This document shows, piece by piece, positions 43,083-52,021 of a stretch of DNA of 64,000 nucleotides. The stretch is from an uncultured Bacilli bacterium. Its GTDB lineage: Bacteria; Bacillota_I; Bacilli_A; RFN20; CAG-826. The DNA is taken from assembly GCA_934162685.1 (NCBI GenBank), contig CAKPJO010000001.1:62001-126000 (forward strand), in the 5' to 3' direction. Below the pieces are notes generated by a model. The model searched no databases. It was given only the letters and a program-made list of their open reading frames with translations, and was not told where the DNA came from. The position numbers and the translations under genes are program-made. Within the stretch, counting starts at the first letter, position 1; every line of letters starts with the position of its first letter.

Positions 43083-45056
43083 ATGGCTGAAACAAAAAAG
43101 AAAAAAGTCGGTAGACCGAAGAAGTCTGAAGTTGCAAAAGAAGAAATTGTCAATGAAACTCCTCAAAGACTTGAAATGTCTGAAAGACAAGAAGAATATA
43201 CAGTTGAAAGTGTAGGCAAGCAGTGGGCACAAGTTTTCAATACTTTGTTTAATAAATATGAAAGTGACAATTCAAGTGACGGTAAAAATTCTATTTCTAA
43301 AACAATGGCACAATGGAATAAATTAAATCCTTTCTTGCAAAATCAAAGAATTAAAAATTTATATACTCAAGCCGCCACATATAATAAGCAAGATATTGGA
43401 AGATTCTTACAATCTCCAGGAGAAAATGAGCAAGCATTAAGAGGTATTGCTTGGTCTAATAGTAGTAGTCAATCTATATATTATAATATATTAAGAAGAT
43501 CATGTGATATTCCACAATATAAATATTTTGTCATTCCAGAATATAGTGAAAACGAAAAATTTTATAACGTAGATTCTTTTAAACAAGAAGATGCCTTGGT
43601 ACATTCGTGGTTAGAGATGTTTAATATTCCTAACACGTTTAAAACAATGGCGTTACAAATTAAAAGAGAAGGAAAACAATCGTATTTATTAAGAAATAGT
43701 TTTGAAGGTGAAGGCAAGCAAAAGAAGCCTTGCTATTGTGCTCTTCAAAAAATGCCAAGTGACTGGATAAAAATAACAGGAATTGGACAATTAGGATACA
43801 CTATTTCTTTCAATATGTTATATTTCTTAAATATTGCAAATTATCCATCATTTTTTGGAGATTTTATAGAAAATGCGTGGAAAGATATGATGACTCAAGG
43901 TGTTATTACAACATCTAAAAACGATATAGGCAATATTATAAAATATGATTTTTGTCCAGAGAAAGCAATGGGATATAGTTTTAATTATAAAGGAACCACA
44001 TATTCCAGCACTTTTGAAAGTAATAAAAAAGGCAGAGCACAAGAATATTTATTCTGGTTGAAAATGCCTTATGATATATGTTATACATTTGGAAGTGATA
44101 ATTCTACTCCTTGGGCAGCTCCAGATACAATGGGATTGCTTCAAAAGTTACAAGAATTATCAGACTATGGTACATTAGCAGGATTAATTGCTAGTACTCC
44201 GTTAACAGCAGTTTTAACAGGTGAAATAGAAACAGTTAATGACCCAAAGCCAGGCAAGAACGAAAGTGTTTATAGTCCTGAAGTTATTAAAGGTATGCAA
44301 GACTTGTTTAATGCAGTTACAAGTACTAACGTAGAGGCGTGGATGTGGCCTGCTAAAAATATTAAATTGCAACAATTAAACGCTGATGTTAACTCAAGTG
44401 ATATTGTTACAAAAGCTACGCAAAACTTTGTTGTCACAGCTGGAGATTCTGGTTTAACTATTACAACAGATAAGCCAAATGTATCTCAGATTAAGACAGC
44501 ACAATTATTAGCAGCGTCTCAACAAAGATATGTTACATTACAATTTGAGCAAGTAATGAATTTTATTTTAAAATATAAATTAGGGTTCAAATACGAATGG
44601 AAGATTAAAATTTGGGGAGATATATTTTCTTTTGAAAGCGAAAAGAAATATTTAAAGGAATTAGTTTCTGGCGGCGCAATATTCTTATTGCCAAAACTTG
44701 CTTCTGCAGAAGATATAAGCTTAAGAGATGTTAAAGCAATGACCAGTTATATTAAGACTTTAGATTTCTATAAAAATTTTGCAACATTAACAATGGAGCG
44801 TAATAGTGAATTAACAAAAAAAGCATCTGATGTTAAAGCGGACGATGAAGCCAAGAAAACAGGACAAGTCGGAAGACCAGCATTAGATGAAGATGAAATT
44901 GAAAATGACGCAACAGCGGCAAGCAGACAAGACGGAACTAATACAGTAGAAAATAGAGACACAATGAGCAAAAAGTGTCCTATATGTGGTGCTGAATTAG
45001 AAGAAGGTCAAATTGTTTGTGAAGAATGTGCAGAATTGATTAAAGAACAAGAATAA
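43083..45056 (+). CDS. Portal protein (probable), with AT-hook-like start and zinc ribbon end
   Basis: A 657-residue protein placed one gene after terL and before the protease. The middle has the alternating strand-helix pattern of portal proteins (SQSIYYNILRRSCDIPQYKY; DLFNAVTSTNVEAWMWPAKN). Unusual additions are KKKVGRPKKSE at the N-terminus, which resembles an AT-hook, and a C-terminal ribbon with CPICGAELEEGQIVCEECAE. Portals form the dodecameric DNA entry ring. The call rests on length, position and pattern. Confidence 0.75.
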   Translation: MAETKKKKVGRPKKSEVAKEEIVNETPQRLEMSERQEEYTVESVGKQWAQVFNTLFNKYESDNSSDGKNSISKTMAQWNKLNPFLQNQRIKNLYTQAATYNKQDIGRFLQSPGENEQALRGIAWSNSSSQSIYYNILRRSCDIPQYKYFVIPEYSENEKFYNVDSFKQEDALVHSWLEMFNIPNTFKTMALQIKREGKQSYLLRNSFEGEGKQKKPCYCALQKMPSDWIKITGIGQLGYTISFNMLYFLNIANYPSFFGDFIENAWKDMMTQGVITTSKNDIGNIIKYDFCPEKAMGYSFNYKGTTYSSTFESNKKGRAQEYLFWLKMPYDICYTFGSDNSTPWAAPDTMGLLQKLQELSDYGTLAGLIASTPLTAVLTGEIETVNDPKPGKNESVYSPEVIKGMQDLFNAVTSTNVEAWMWPAKNIKLQQLNADVNSSDIVTKATQNFVVTAGDSGLTITTDKPNVSQIKTAQLLAASQQRYVTLQFEQVMNFILKYKLGFKYEWKIKIWGDIFSFESEKKYLKELVSGGAIFLLPKLASAEDISLRDVKAMTSYIKTLDFYKNFATLTMERNSELTKKASDVKADDEAKKTGQVGRPALDEDEIENDATAASRQDGTNTVENRDTMSKKCPICGAELEEGQIVCEECAELIKEQE

Positions 45057-45089
45057 CGGTAGTAGTAGAATAAAATAAGGGTTTTATTT

Positions 45090-45400
45090 AAAGTAAAAAT
45101 AGAAAAGGTTCCTGGTGTTCGTAAGGACTCGTGCTCCTCTCGAGGAGGTACTATATGTGTAGTCGACAATATCCTGCGGGGTATCTGTCTGAAGGGCTTT
45201 TTAAAAAAGCCCGTATGAGCTTTTCTTTTTTACTTTTTTTAAAAAATATAGGTTAATAAGAGAAAGATTATTTAGGAGTGTGGACTCCGTAAGGTGTCGC
45301 TCCACTTTGTGGGCTCTAAAAGAGCTGTAGGGTGTTATTTGAGGATAACTAACTTAACACTTCTCTAAATCTTTCTCTTTTAATTATTGTTGTAAAATAA
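45090..45400 (+). ncRNA. Structured leader or RNA between portal and ferritin-like genes
   Basis: A 366-nt gene-free gap. CCTC/GAGG around 45135-45147 and GGGCTTTTT/AAAAAAGCCC (45194-45212) form hairpins. AGAGAAAGATT at about 45260 pairs with AATCTTTCTCT at about 45371-45383; the stem extends inward to about 18-20 bp around a roughly 100-nt domain with further hairpins. It may be a cis-acting leader for the next gene or a separate RNA. Packaging-RNA function, as in phi29, is only a thought. Confidence 0.5.
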
Positions 45401-45422
45401 TAAAAAAGGAGAATGAACTTGT

Positions 45423-45920
45423 ATGCTAATGGACAAAAGAACAGAAGAATCTTTGAATCGTTTACTTCAAGAGTTGTTTGATGGCAATGCAATTGTAGAT
45501 AATCTAGTATATAATTTAATTTATAATGGATATAATGAATTAGGTGAAGCTATTCATAAACCAGTTGCACACAAATTGCCAGAATGGGCTGATAGTATAA
45601 GTGATTTAATAGATCAAATGGGTGGTCGTTCTAAGAGATATGGTTTAGAAGACCATAAAGACGATATTAAAGAAGTAAAAGATGTTTTTAAAGAATTAAA
45701 TAATTATTTTTTAAGACTTCGTGAAATAGTAAATAAAATAATTGAAGATGTAGATATGGTAGGAGATGCTGAAGTTCGCATTTTCTTGGAGGATTTTTTA
45801 AACAAAATGGTTATGCCATATGTTAGACAATCCGAAGAATGGGAAAAAGCTTCTGAAAGACTTAGTGCAGATACGTTTAATATTCATATTAAAGAATACA
45901 CTCATTATATAAAAGATTAA
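45423..45920 (+). CDS. Ferritin/Dps-like helical protein (tentative)
   Basis: A 165-residue all-helical protein. Helix 1 ESLNRLLQELFDGNAIVDNL, the block AHKLPEWADSISDLIDQMGG, then long helices (DDIKEVKDVFKELNNYFLRL; VGDAEVRIFLEDFLNKMVMP) give the four-helix length and spacing of ferritin-like proteins. The full set of metal ligands is not evident. It follows the structured gap after portal. It might be a virion component or a Dps-like protein. I am unsure. Confidence 0.45.
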   Translation: MLMDKRTEESLNRLLQELFDGNAIVDNLVYNLIYNGYNELGEAIHKPVAHKLPEWADSISDLIDQMGGRSKRYGLEDHKDDIKEVKDVFKELNNYFLRLREIVNKIIEDVDMVGDAEVRIFLEDFLNKMVMPYVRQSEEWEKASERLSADTFNIHIKEYTHYIKD

Positions 45921-45935
45921 TGTAGGTGATTAAAT

Positions 45936-46775
45936 ATGATATGGTTAGATAGTATAGCAACTACAGAATGGGTGAAGTATGGAGTAGAGGGAGCAATATT
46001 TTTAATTGCTATTGCTATTCTTTCGGTTTTTACTTATCGTATAAAAAAACAAGTTGACGAAAATATAAAAAGAAGTGATGCTCAAGAAGCACGTGTAACA
46101 GAAAGACAAAGAGCAGTCGATGAACAATTGCAACAAATCATTGCACTTGTGAGCCACATTCAAGATGAAAGAAATGATAGAAGTCACAAAGCAAAAGAAG
46201 AAGAAAAAAGTCGAAAAATAGACAATTATATTGTAGATCAATTACAAGGATTATTGGTTGATTTACATTGTGCGAGAACATATTACGTTTGTTATCATAA
46301 TGGCTCTTGGAGTAATAACGGAATGAGTTTGCAAAAAATGTCAATTTCTGCGGAACGAACAAATTTAGCTGTTACAAGTATCACAAAAGAACTACAACAA
46401 ATGCCAAGGTCTTTTTTGATGTATTTTGATAAACAATTAGTTGAAAACAATAGAATTTTTTGTTCAGATGTTACAGATTTAGAGCAAAAAGATACAATGT
46501 CTTACAATTGGTTGCACAGTCATCAATGTACAAAAATAGCAATTGTTGGAATAAGAGACGAATATCATAAATATTTGATAGGATTTGTAGTGGCCGAATA
46601 TAGTGAGCAATATCCACCTTTGGCAGATATGAGTGATAAGAAAATCGAGTTGCAAGTTAGTAAAGCAGCCGAAAGAATGTCTGGAGCTTTACAGGTTGTT
46701 AAAAGAAAAGAAGAAAATCAAGAAAATACAGTAGAACAAGTAACAATACAAGGAGGCGAAGCAAATGACAAATAA
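45936..46775 (+). CDS. Membrane-anchored coiled-coil protein with GAF-like domain
   Basis: A 279-residue protein. Residues about 12-32 (YGVEGAIFLIAIAILSVFTY) are a membrane helix, about 35-95 a coiled coil, and about 105-245 a GAF-like sensor-type domain (CARTYYVCYHNGSWSNNGMS; TKIAIVGIRDEYHKYLIGFV). This arrangement occurs in several large phages near head genes; the ligand is unknown. The end overlaps the protease gene by 11 nt. Confidence 0.6.
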   Translation: MIWLDSIATTEWVKYGVEGAIFLIAIAILSVFTYRIKKQVDENIKRSDAQEARVTERQRAVDEQLQQIIALVSHIQDERNDRSHKAKEEEKSRKIDNYIVDQLQGLLVDLHCARTYYVCYHNGSWSNNGMSLQKMSISAERTNLAVTSITKELQQMPRSFLMYFDKQLVENNRIFCSDVTDLEQKDTMSYNWLHSHQCTKIAIVGIRDEYHKYLIGFVVAEYSEQYPPLADMSDKKIELQVSKAAERMSGALQVVKRKEENQENTVEQVTIQGGEANDK

Positions 46776-48441
46776 TAGAAAATTATGTTTCGATATTAAT
46801 ACAGATAACATAAAAATAAAAAAATTATTAAAACGTGATTTTTTAGAATTATCTATGAAGGTTATTAGTGATGCTAATCCAAATAATAATGGTTCATGGT
46901 TCACAGTAGAATCAATGCAAAAAGCTTTGCCAACATTTAAAAACAAACCAATTTTAGGTTATTTTAACAATGGTGATTTTGTAAGTCATAATGGCGAGTG
47001 GAAAAAAGACACAGAAACTAATATGGAATATTGGGACATTTTAGGGAATCAAGGTGAACGAATATTAGGTTTAATTAGATGTGAAGATGATGTTAAAATT
47101 GAAAAAAATTCAGAAGATGGACTTAACTGGATCACATTAACTTGTGCATTATGGGTACAATATTCATATAAGCAAGTAAAAAGATTATTAAAAGATGCAT
47201 TGTCCGCCAAGAAAAATGGTGGCCCTACTAAAAATGTTTCGGTCGAGATTGATATTTTAGACGGAGAAGAATTAGAAAACGGAGTCTATAAAATCAAAGA
47301 ATTTAATTTAGTGGGTATTACTATATTAGGAAGCAGAAATGGAATAAAAGTACAACCAGGTATTGAAAACGCAGAATTGTCTGTGGTTGACATGATGGAT
47401 AAAGAAATGTTCGATAAACAAGCTAACGCTATTAGAATGGCATATAGTAAGTTAGATGAAAACGAAAATACAGAAGAAAAAGGAGGCGAAACTTTAATGG
47501 AATTAAAAGAAGAGAATTCTGAGATTCTTGCCGAAGAACAAAAAATAGAAACTCCTGTAGAAGAAGGAGCTTCGAAAGAAGCTTTTGAAGAAAAATCAGA
47601 AGACGATAAAAAAGAAAATAAAGAAGGTAAAGAAGAAGAACCTAAAAAATATGATGTAGAAGAAGATGTAGAAGAAGTTGAAGAGAGAGAGACATATAAA
47701 ATACCTGATTCAGGTATAAGAGATATGACTTGGTATTTACAAGATATAAATGGATCAATTGCTGGTTCAGAAGATTTTAAAAAATCTTTAGAGGAAGGAT
47801 ATGTTGCTGTAGATCATAAAGATTTAGTATTAAAGATTTTAAATAGATATATTCTTATGATGAAAGCAATTCGGCAAGATTTAATTGCTGCAATTGCAGA
47901 ATTATCTGAAGAAAATTTAAAAGACGCATTAGAATTAGAAGATTCATTATCACAATATGAAGATTCAAAATGTTTATTGTCTCATTGTAAAGACTTAGAA
48001 GCAAATTGTAAAGAATTAGAAATGAGTTGTAAAGATTATGAAGGTAAATGTGGAGAATTAGAACAAGAATGTAAGACATTTAAAGAACGTTGTGAAAAAG
48101 CTGAATGTGCTAATAAAGAATATGAACATAAAGAATATATGAAAAATGTTAAAGAAATGTTATCACATGCTAGTTTAATAGATGAAGAAAGTAAAAAATC
48201 ATTATATGAAAAATGTGAAAATAGTGAAATTAACACATTAGATGATTTAAAGGTTCAAATAGGAATTGCAATGTTTAATGTTGCAAGTAAAAATCCTGTA
48301 GAACCTACTACAAAGGTTAATGCTACATTTGCTGCTCCTGTCGATAAGACTCCTAATATTGTCGTTGATTCAGCCGAAGGATCAAAGAAAAAAGGCAATA
48401 AGAACAGTTGGGATATTCTCGACGAGTATGCAGGAAAATAG
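46765..48441 (+). CDS. Prohead protease fused to scaffold
   Basis: A 558-residue protein. Residues 1-210 fit a prohead protease: LKRDFLELSMKVISDANPNN, H75 in FVSHNGEW, S159 in KNVSVEIDI, and FNLVGITILG. The remainder is highly acidic and coiled-coil (AEEQKIETPVEEGASKEAFE; LSHCKDLEANCKELEMSCKD), as in internal scaffolds. Protease-scaffold fusions cleave themselves during capsid maturation. A repeated heptad with cysteines (CKELEMSCKDYEGKCGELEQ) is unusual. ACAAGGAGG precedes the start. Confidence 0.8.
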   Translation: MTNNRKLCFDINTDNIKIKKLLKRDFLELSMKVISDANPNNNGSWFTVESMQKALPTFKNKPILGYFNNGDFVSHNGEWKKDTETNMEYWDILGNQGERILGLIRCEDDVKIEKNSEDGLNWITLTCALWVQYSYKQVKRLLKDALSAKKNGGPTKNVSVEIDILDGEELENGVYKIKEFNLVGITILGSRNGIKVQPGIENAELSVVDMMDKEMFDKQANAIRMAYSKLDENENTEEKGGETLMELKEENSEILAEEQKIETPVEEGASKEAFEEKSEDDKKENKEGKEEEPKKYDVEEDVEEVEERETYKIPDSGIRDMTWYLQDINGSIAGSEDFKKSLEEGYVAVDHKDLVLKILNRYILMMKAIRQDLIAAIAELSEENLKDALELEDSLSQYEDSKCLLSHCKDLEANCKELEMSCKDYEGKCGELEQECKTFKERCEKAECANKEYEHKEYMKNVKEMLSHASLIDEESKKSLYEKCENSEINTLDDLKVQIGIAMFNVASKNPVEPTTKVNATFAAPVDKTPNIVVDSAEGSKKKGNKNSWDILDEYAGK

Positions 48442-48479
48442 TATTTATACATTAAAATTTAAAAGGAGATCACAAAAAT

Positions 48480-49031
48480 ATGAAAAATACATTTAAAGAA
48501 GGCAAGATGTTAAGCAATGTTGCTGATAGCTATCTTGCAAATGCAATTTTTAAAGCTGAAGATGCTGAAGCTCCAGTTATGGATGGTGCTTTAGTAGTTC
48601 TTGGTGATTTAATTAAAGATACAACTTATGCAGCTGACGGTGTTGAATATGATACATATGAAGCAAAAGCTCCAGAAGCAGCAGACAATGAAGTTGTAAT
48701 TGTAGACTATGCTGGTATTTCTCAAGGAAACATTATGGGCAATGTTTACAAAATGGGAAGTAAATTATACGGATTAACAGCTCCAGCAGGAGAAATCGTA
48801 CGTGTTCGTAGATTAGCTTTACATGATAAATTCTGGTTAGGAGAAGGCAACTTTGAAGGTACTCCAGTTATTGGACAATATGCTATTGCTACTGCCAATA
48901 AAGTAACTCATACTCCAAATGCTGCAAAGCAAGACGGACAATACTGTGTTAAAATCATTGATTCTAAAGATTTCACAGTTGGTATGAAAAACAACGGAAA
49001 ACTTTACCTTTGTGAAGTTGTTGCTCTATAA
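48480..49031 (+). CDS. Probable capsid decoration or stabilising protein
   Basis: A 183-residue beta-rich acidic protein directly before the major capsid gene, with optimised codons like its neighbour. MLSNVADSYLANAIFKAEDA starts it, and DGALVVLGDL and GQYCVKIIDSKDFTVGMKNN fit small head-fibre or decoration proteins. The call rests mainly on position and composition. Confidence 0.6.
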   Translation: MKNTFKEGKMLSNVADSYLANAIFKAEDAEAPVMDGALVVLGDLIKDTTYAADGVEYDTYEAKAPEAADNEVVIVDYAGISQGNIMGNVYKMGSKLYGLTAPAGEIVRVRRLALHDKFWLGEGNFEGTPVIGQYAIATANKVTHTPNAAKQDGQYCVKIIDSKDFTVGMKNNGKLYLCEVVAL

Positions 49032-49054
49032 TCAAAGGGGAGGAATTAGAAACT

Positions 49055-50143
49055 ATGAAAAGATATTTTGAATATAACAGAACAGCAGATGAAGTTTTCA
49101 ATGGCATCGTTGATTCCGCTCTTGAATTAGCTCGTGAATCTTACGAAGGTAAGAAATCATCTGATTATAAAGAAAAAAATAAAAAATTAGTTTTTGCTAT
49201 GGGTCAAAAGATGGCAGAAGGTACAATGTATGCTGCTAAATATACAGCAGAAGGCAATGCAATGTACAAAGAACCAATGGTTAGAAAAAATACCTCTATT
49301 AGAGAAAATTTCGAAGCTATTTTAGCTCAAGTAGTTGGTGCGATCGTTCCAGAAGTTTTCAATGAAGAATTCTCTGATTTCATCGCAGAAACACACCAAG
49401 TTGGTTTTGGTGATACAGCAAGATTCAAAATTGAATCAAATGATTTATTCAAAGTAAATCGTAAGGCTGAAGGCGTTCGTAAAGGCGTTGATCAACCAAT
49501 GTTCGATGATGAAATCACTGTAAATGCTTCTCCAATCGAAATTTCAACAGCAATCGACTGGTATCCATTTGCTGCTGGTGAATTCGATATGGGTAATTTT
49601 GGTGCTAAAATTGGTCGTTCTTTCGCAGCTTATATTTTCTTAAAAGTTGTTAAAGGTATGACACAAGCTGCTACTGAATTTGGTGCTGCTTACACAGTTA
49701 ATGGTGTTACTCCACAATTATTCGGTACATTAAGAGATAGAGTTCGTGCTGCTAACGGCGGAATGGAAGTTGTTGCTATTGGTACAGCTGTAGCTCTTGC
49801 TAGTGTTTCTTTACAAGGAAACTTCCAAGTTGAAATTGGTGAAGAAATGAATAAAGTTGGTTACTTAGATCAATATTTAGGTGTACCACTTATTGGATTA
49901 AAGAATGTTTTAGTTCCAGGAACAACAAACGGAAGTGCTACTTTAGCATTAGACGACAAGAAAATTTATTTAGTTCCAGTTGCAGGTTCTAGACCAGTTA
50001 AAGTTGTATTTGAAGGCAATGAAATTTCTATTTCATTTGATACTAAAGATACAGCTGACAGACGTATGGGTCTTACTGTAGAATTACGTGTTGGTATCGG
50101 CCTTGTTGCAGGTTCTAAATACGGTTTAATTAATCTTCAATAA
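49055..50143 (+). CDS. Major capsid protein (HK97-fold)
   Basis: A 362-residue protein. An N-terminal charged helix (EESYEGKKSSDYKEKNKKLV-like) is followed by the E-loop/P-domain pattern: EFSDFIAETHQVGFGDTARF, VNASPIEISTAIDWYPFAAG and GVPLIGLKNVLVPG, ending with MGLTVELRVGIGLV. Codon use is strongly biased, as expected for the most abundant virion protein. It sits between the decoration gene and a strong terminator. Confidence 0.85.
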   Translation: MKRYFEYNRTADEVFNGIVDSALELARESYEGKKSSDYKEKNKKLVFAMGQKMAEGTMYAAKYTAEGNAMYKEPMVRKNTSIRENFEAILAQVVGAIVPEVFNEEFSDFIAETHQVGFGDTARFKIESNDLFKVNRKAEGVRKGVDQPMFDDEITVNASPIEISTAIDWYPFAAGEFDMGNFGAKIGRSFAAYIFLKVVKGMTQAATEFGAAYTVNGVTPQLFGTLRDRVRAANGGMEVVAIGTAVALASVSLQGNFQVEIGEEMNKVGYLDQYLGVPLIGLKNVLVPGTTNGSATLALDDKKIYLVPVAGSRPVKVVFEGNEISISFDTKDTADRRMGLTVELRVGIGLVAGSKYGLINLQ

Positions 50144-50176
50144 TTAATTAAATAATAGAAATTTGTTTAAAGTATA

Positions 50177-50205
50177 GGGGTTGCTTACGAGTAGCCCCTT
50201 CTTTT
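50177..50205 (+). terminator. Terminator after the capsid gene
   Basis: GGGGTTGCT (50177-50185) pairs with AGTAGCCCC (50190-50198) over 9 bp with a TACG tetraloop, then TTCTTTT. It would limit read-through from the highly expressed capsid gene. Confidence 0.75.
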
Positions 50206-50258
50206 AATTTAAAAAATAAGAACATCATAGTTCTTGAGGTAAAAGGAGAAATTTAAAA

Positions 50259-50930
50259 ATGACAGCTAAAAAAACTACTAATACTATAGAAGAAGAAGTA
50301 TCCGAAACAGTTGATAATTCGGTTGAACAAGAAAATAAAGCTTTAAAAGAAACTTTATCACAATATCAAAATATTATTACACAAATGCAATCCACTATTG
50401 CAAATTTACAAGGTATGATGAAAAATTCTGGACCAAGTATGAGTTCAGAGGTTACTTTAGTATATTTATCAGAATCATTAGGTGTTGTATCTATTGATGG
50501 TTTAACATTAAATTGTTCTAGATATGGTGAACAATTTCAAGTATCAAGAATTCAATTCGACCAAATTGTTGGTAAATATAGAAAATGGTTTGATGATGGC
50601 ATTTTAGCAGTTGGTGATAATTGTGTTGATGTTGCGGCAGCTAAAGACATTAAGACAGAATCTGAATATGTATTAAATGCAAAAATTTTAAATTCTATTG
50701 GCAAAATGACAGCGAGTGAATTATCAAAGTTGTGGGATAAATTAACTACACCAGAAGAGAGAAATAGTGTGGTTTTGCACGTAAAACACAAACTTATTGA
50801 AGGCGATCCAGTATATAAAGATAGAGAAAAAATAGATTTATTAAATAGATTAACTAATGGTGGTTTTACGAGAGAACAAATTGAATTATCAGGAATGAAT
50901 ACAAAATATCAACCACAATCTCTTATTTAA
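50259..50930 (+). CDS. Hypothetical virion-module protein
   Basis: A 223-residue protein with a coiled-coil N-terminus (VEQENKALKETLSQYQNIIT, QMQSTIANLQGMM) and a mixed C-terminal domain. AAAGGAG precedes ATG. Located between capsid and connector genes, so a head-associated role is likely, but no motif is recognised. Confidence 0.65.
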   Translation: MTAKKTTNTIEEEVSETVDNSVEQENKALKETLSQYQNIITQMQSTIANLQGMMKNSGPSMSSEVTLVYLSESLGVVSIDGLTLNCSRYGEQFQVSRIQFDQIVGKYRKWFDDGILAVGDNCVDVAAAKDIKTESEYVLNAKILNSIGKMTASELSKLWDKLTTPEERNSVVLHVKHKLIEGDPVYKDREKIDLLNRLTNGGFTREQIELSGMNTKYQPQSLI

Positions 50931-50974
50931 TTGGAGATAGTTAATACGTTCTAAAAGTTAGGGAGGAATCAAAA

Positions 50975-51670
50975 ATGATTATTTTGTTTAGTGATATTAT
51001 TAGTAAGGCGATTAATCTTTTTGATGATCCCGACATTAGATGGTTATATGCAAATGATCCAGCAGGATGTATGCAATTTATGAGACCTTATGTTTTAACA
51101 GCAAAAGATCTTTTTTCATATCCGACAGCGATAGCAGACCGTTTATCGGTTTATACTAGCGACGAAGGAAAAACAGAGGAAATTGATGGTGAAAACACAG
51201 ACACTTATGTGTTAAGTACCACTCCTACGGCGGATGCTGTATTTTCTTATAAAATAGGCAAAGAATTTGTTCAAGGAACATATGACCGTTCCACAAATTC
51301 TGTTACTTTTCCAAGAGAAATTGCAGAAAACGAAACCTGTACGGTTACTTGGTACTATGCTGGCGCTTTTACTGGTAATTTTGGTAATATGTTTAGAAGC
51401 GATTTTCCAGTTGCTCCTATTATAGAAAAAATTAAAAACATATTAGTTTATGGAACATTATCAGCGTGGGGCGAAAATGAAAAAAACAGAGCATTAGAAA
51501 TCCGTAATCTGTTCTCGGATTCTGATTTAGGTTTTTATTCACCAGCGAGTTCGGCAAAAGCAAAAGTGGACTGGCATAATCAAATGAATCGTGATATGGA
51601 CACCTTGGTTGTTGAATTGTCTTGGCGCTTTATGTCTACGCCACAAGGAGGTTCTCGTTTTGGAAAATAA
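50975..51670 (+). CDS. Probable head-tail connector/adaptor
   Basis: A 231-residue protein. IISKAINLFDDPDIRWLYAN starts a helical region; the middle (TPTADAVFSYKIGKEFVQGT) looks like an Ig-like insertion; and the end WHNQMNRDMDTLVVELSWRF recalls adaptor proteins. Position after the capsid gene supports the call. GGGAGGAATC precedes it. Confidence 0.5.
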   Translation: MIILFSDIISKAINLFDDPDIRWLYANDPAGCMQFMRPYVLTAKDLFSYPTAIADRLSVYTSDEGKTEEIDGENTDTYVLSTTPTADAVFSYKIGKEFVQGTYDRSTNSVTFPREIAENETCTVTWYYAGAFTGNFGNMFRSDFPVAPIIEKIKNILVYGTLSAWGENEKNRALEIRNLFSDSDLGFYSPASSAKAKVDWHNQMNRDMDTLVVELSWRFMSTPQGGSRFGK

Positions 51671-51992
51671 TGAAAAAATAGACTCTATGTGCTTATCTTC
51701 TAAAGCGAAGAAAGAATGTTATATTAACATAAGAAGTCAAGTTATTAAATTATTATATATGATTGAAGATGAACAAAAAGGCATATGTGCCGCAGATTTG
51801 TGGTTTTATGGTTTTATGTTTGAATTGTTATCGGCAAATGATTTATGTGGCAACGAATTAACACGAGTTGTTGTGAAAATTCATGGTTTGTACGATAAAA
51901 ATAATTATAAAAATATGTCTCATTCTCAAATAAAAAAACAAATTATGGAATGTAAAGGCATTTTGGATCATTTAATTTCAGATATTAAATAG
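51660..51992 (+). CDS. Hypothetical small helical protein, TTG start
   Basis: A 110-residue protein beginning (M)ENNEKIDSMCLSSKAKKECY. TTG 51660 has AAGGAGG (51645-51651) 8 nt upstream, whereas earlier ATGs in the frame lie deep in the preceding gene. It overlaps that gene by 11 nt. Helical and cysteine-containing; function unknown. Confidence 0.65.
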   Translation: MENNEKIDSMCLSSKAKKECYINIRSQVIKLLYMIEDEQKGICAADLWFYGFMFELLSANDLCGNELTRVVVKIHGLYDKNNYKNMSHSQIKKQIMECKGILDHLISDIK

Positions 51993-52021
51993 CGTTATGT
52001 AGCGACAAGGAGGGTACAAAG

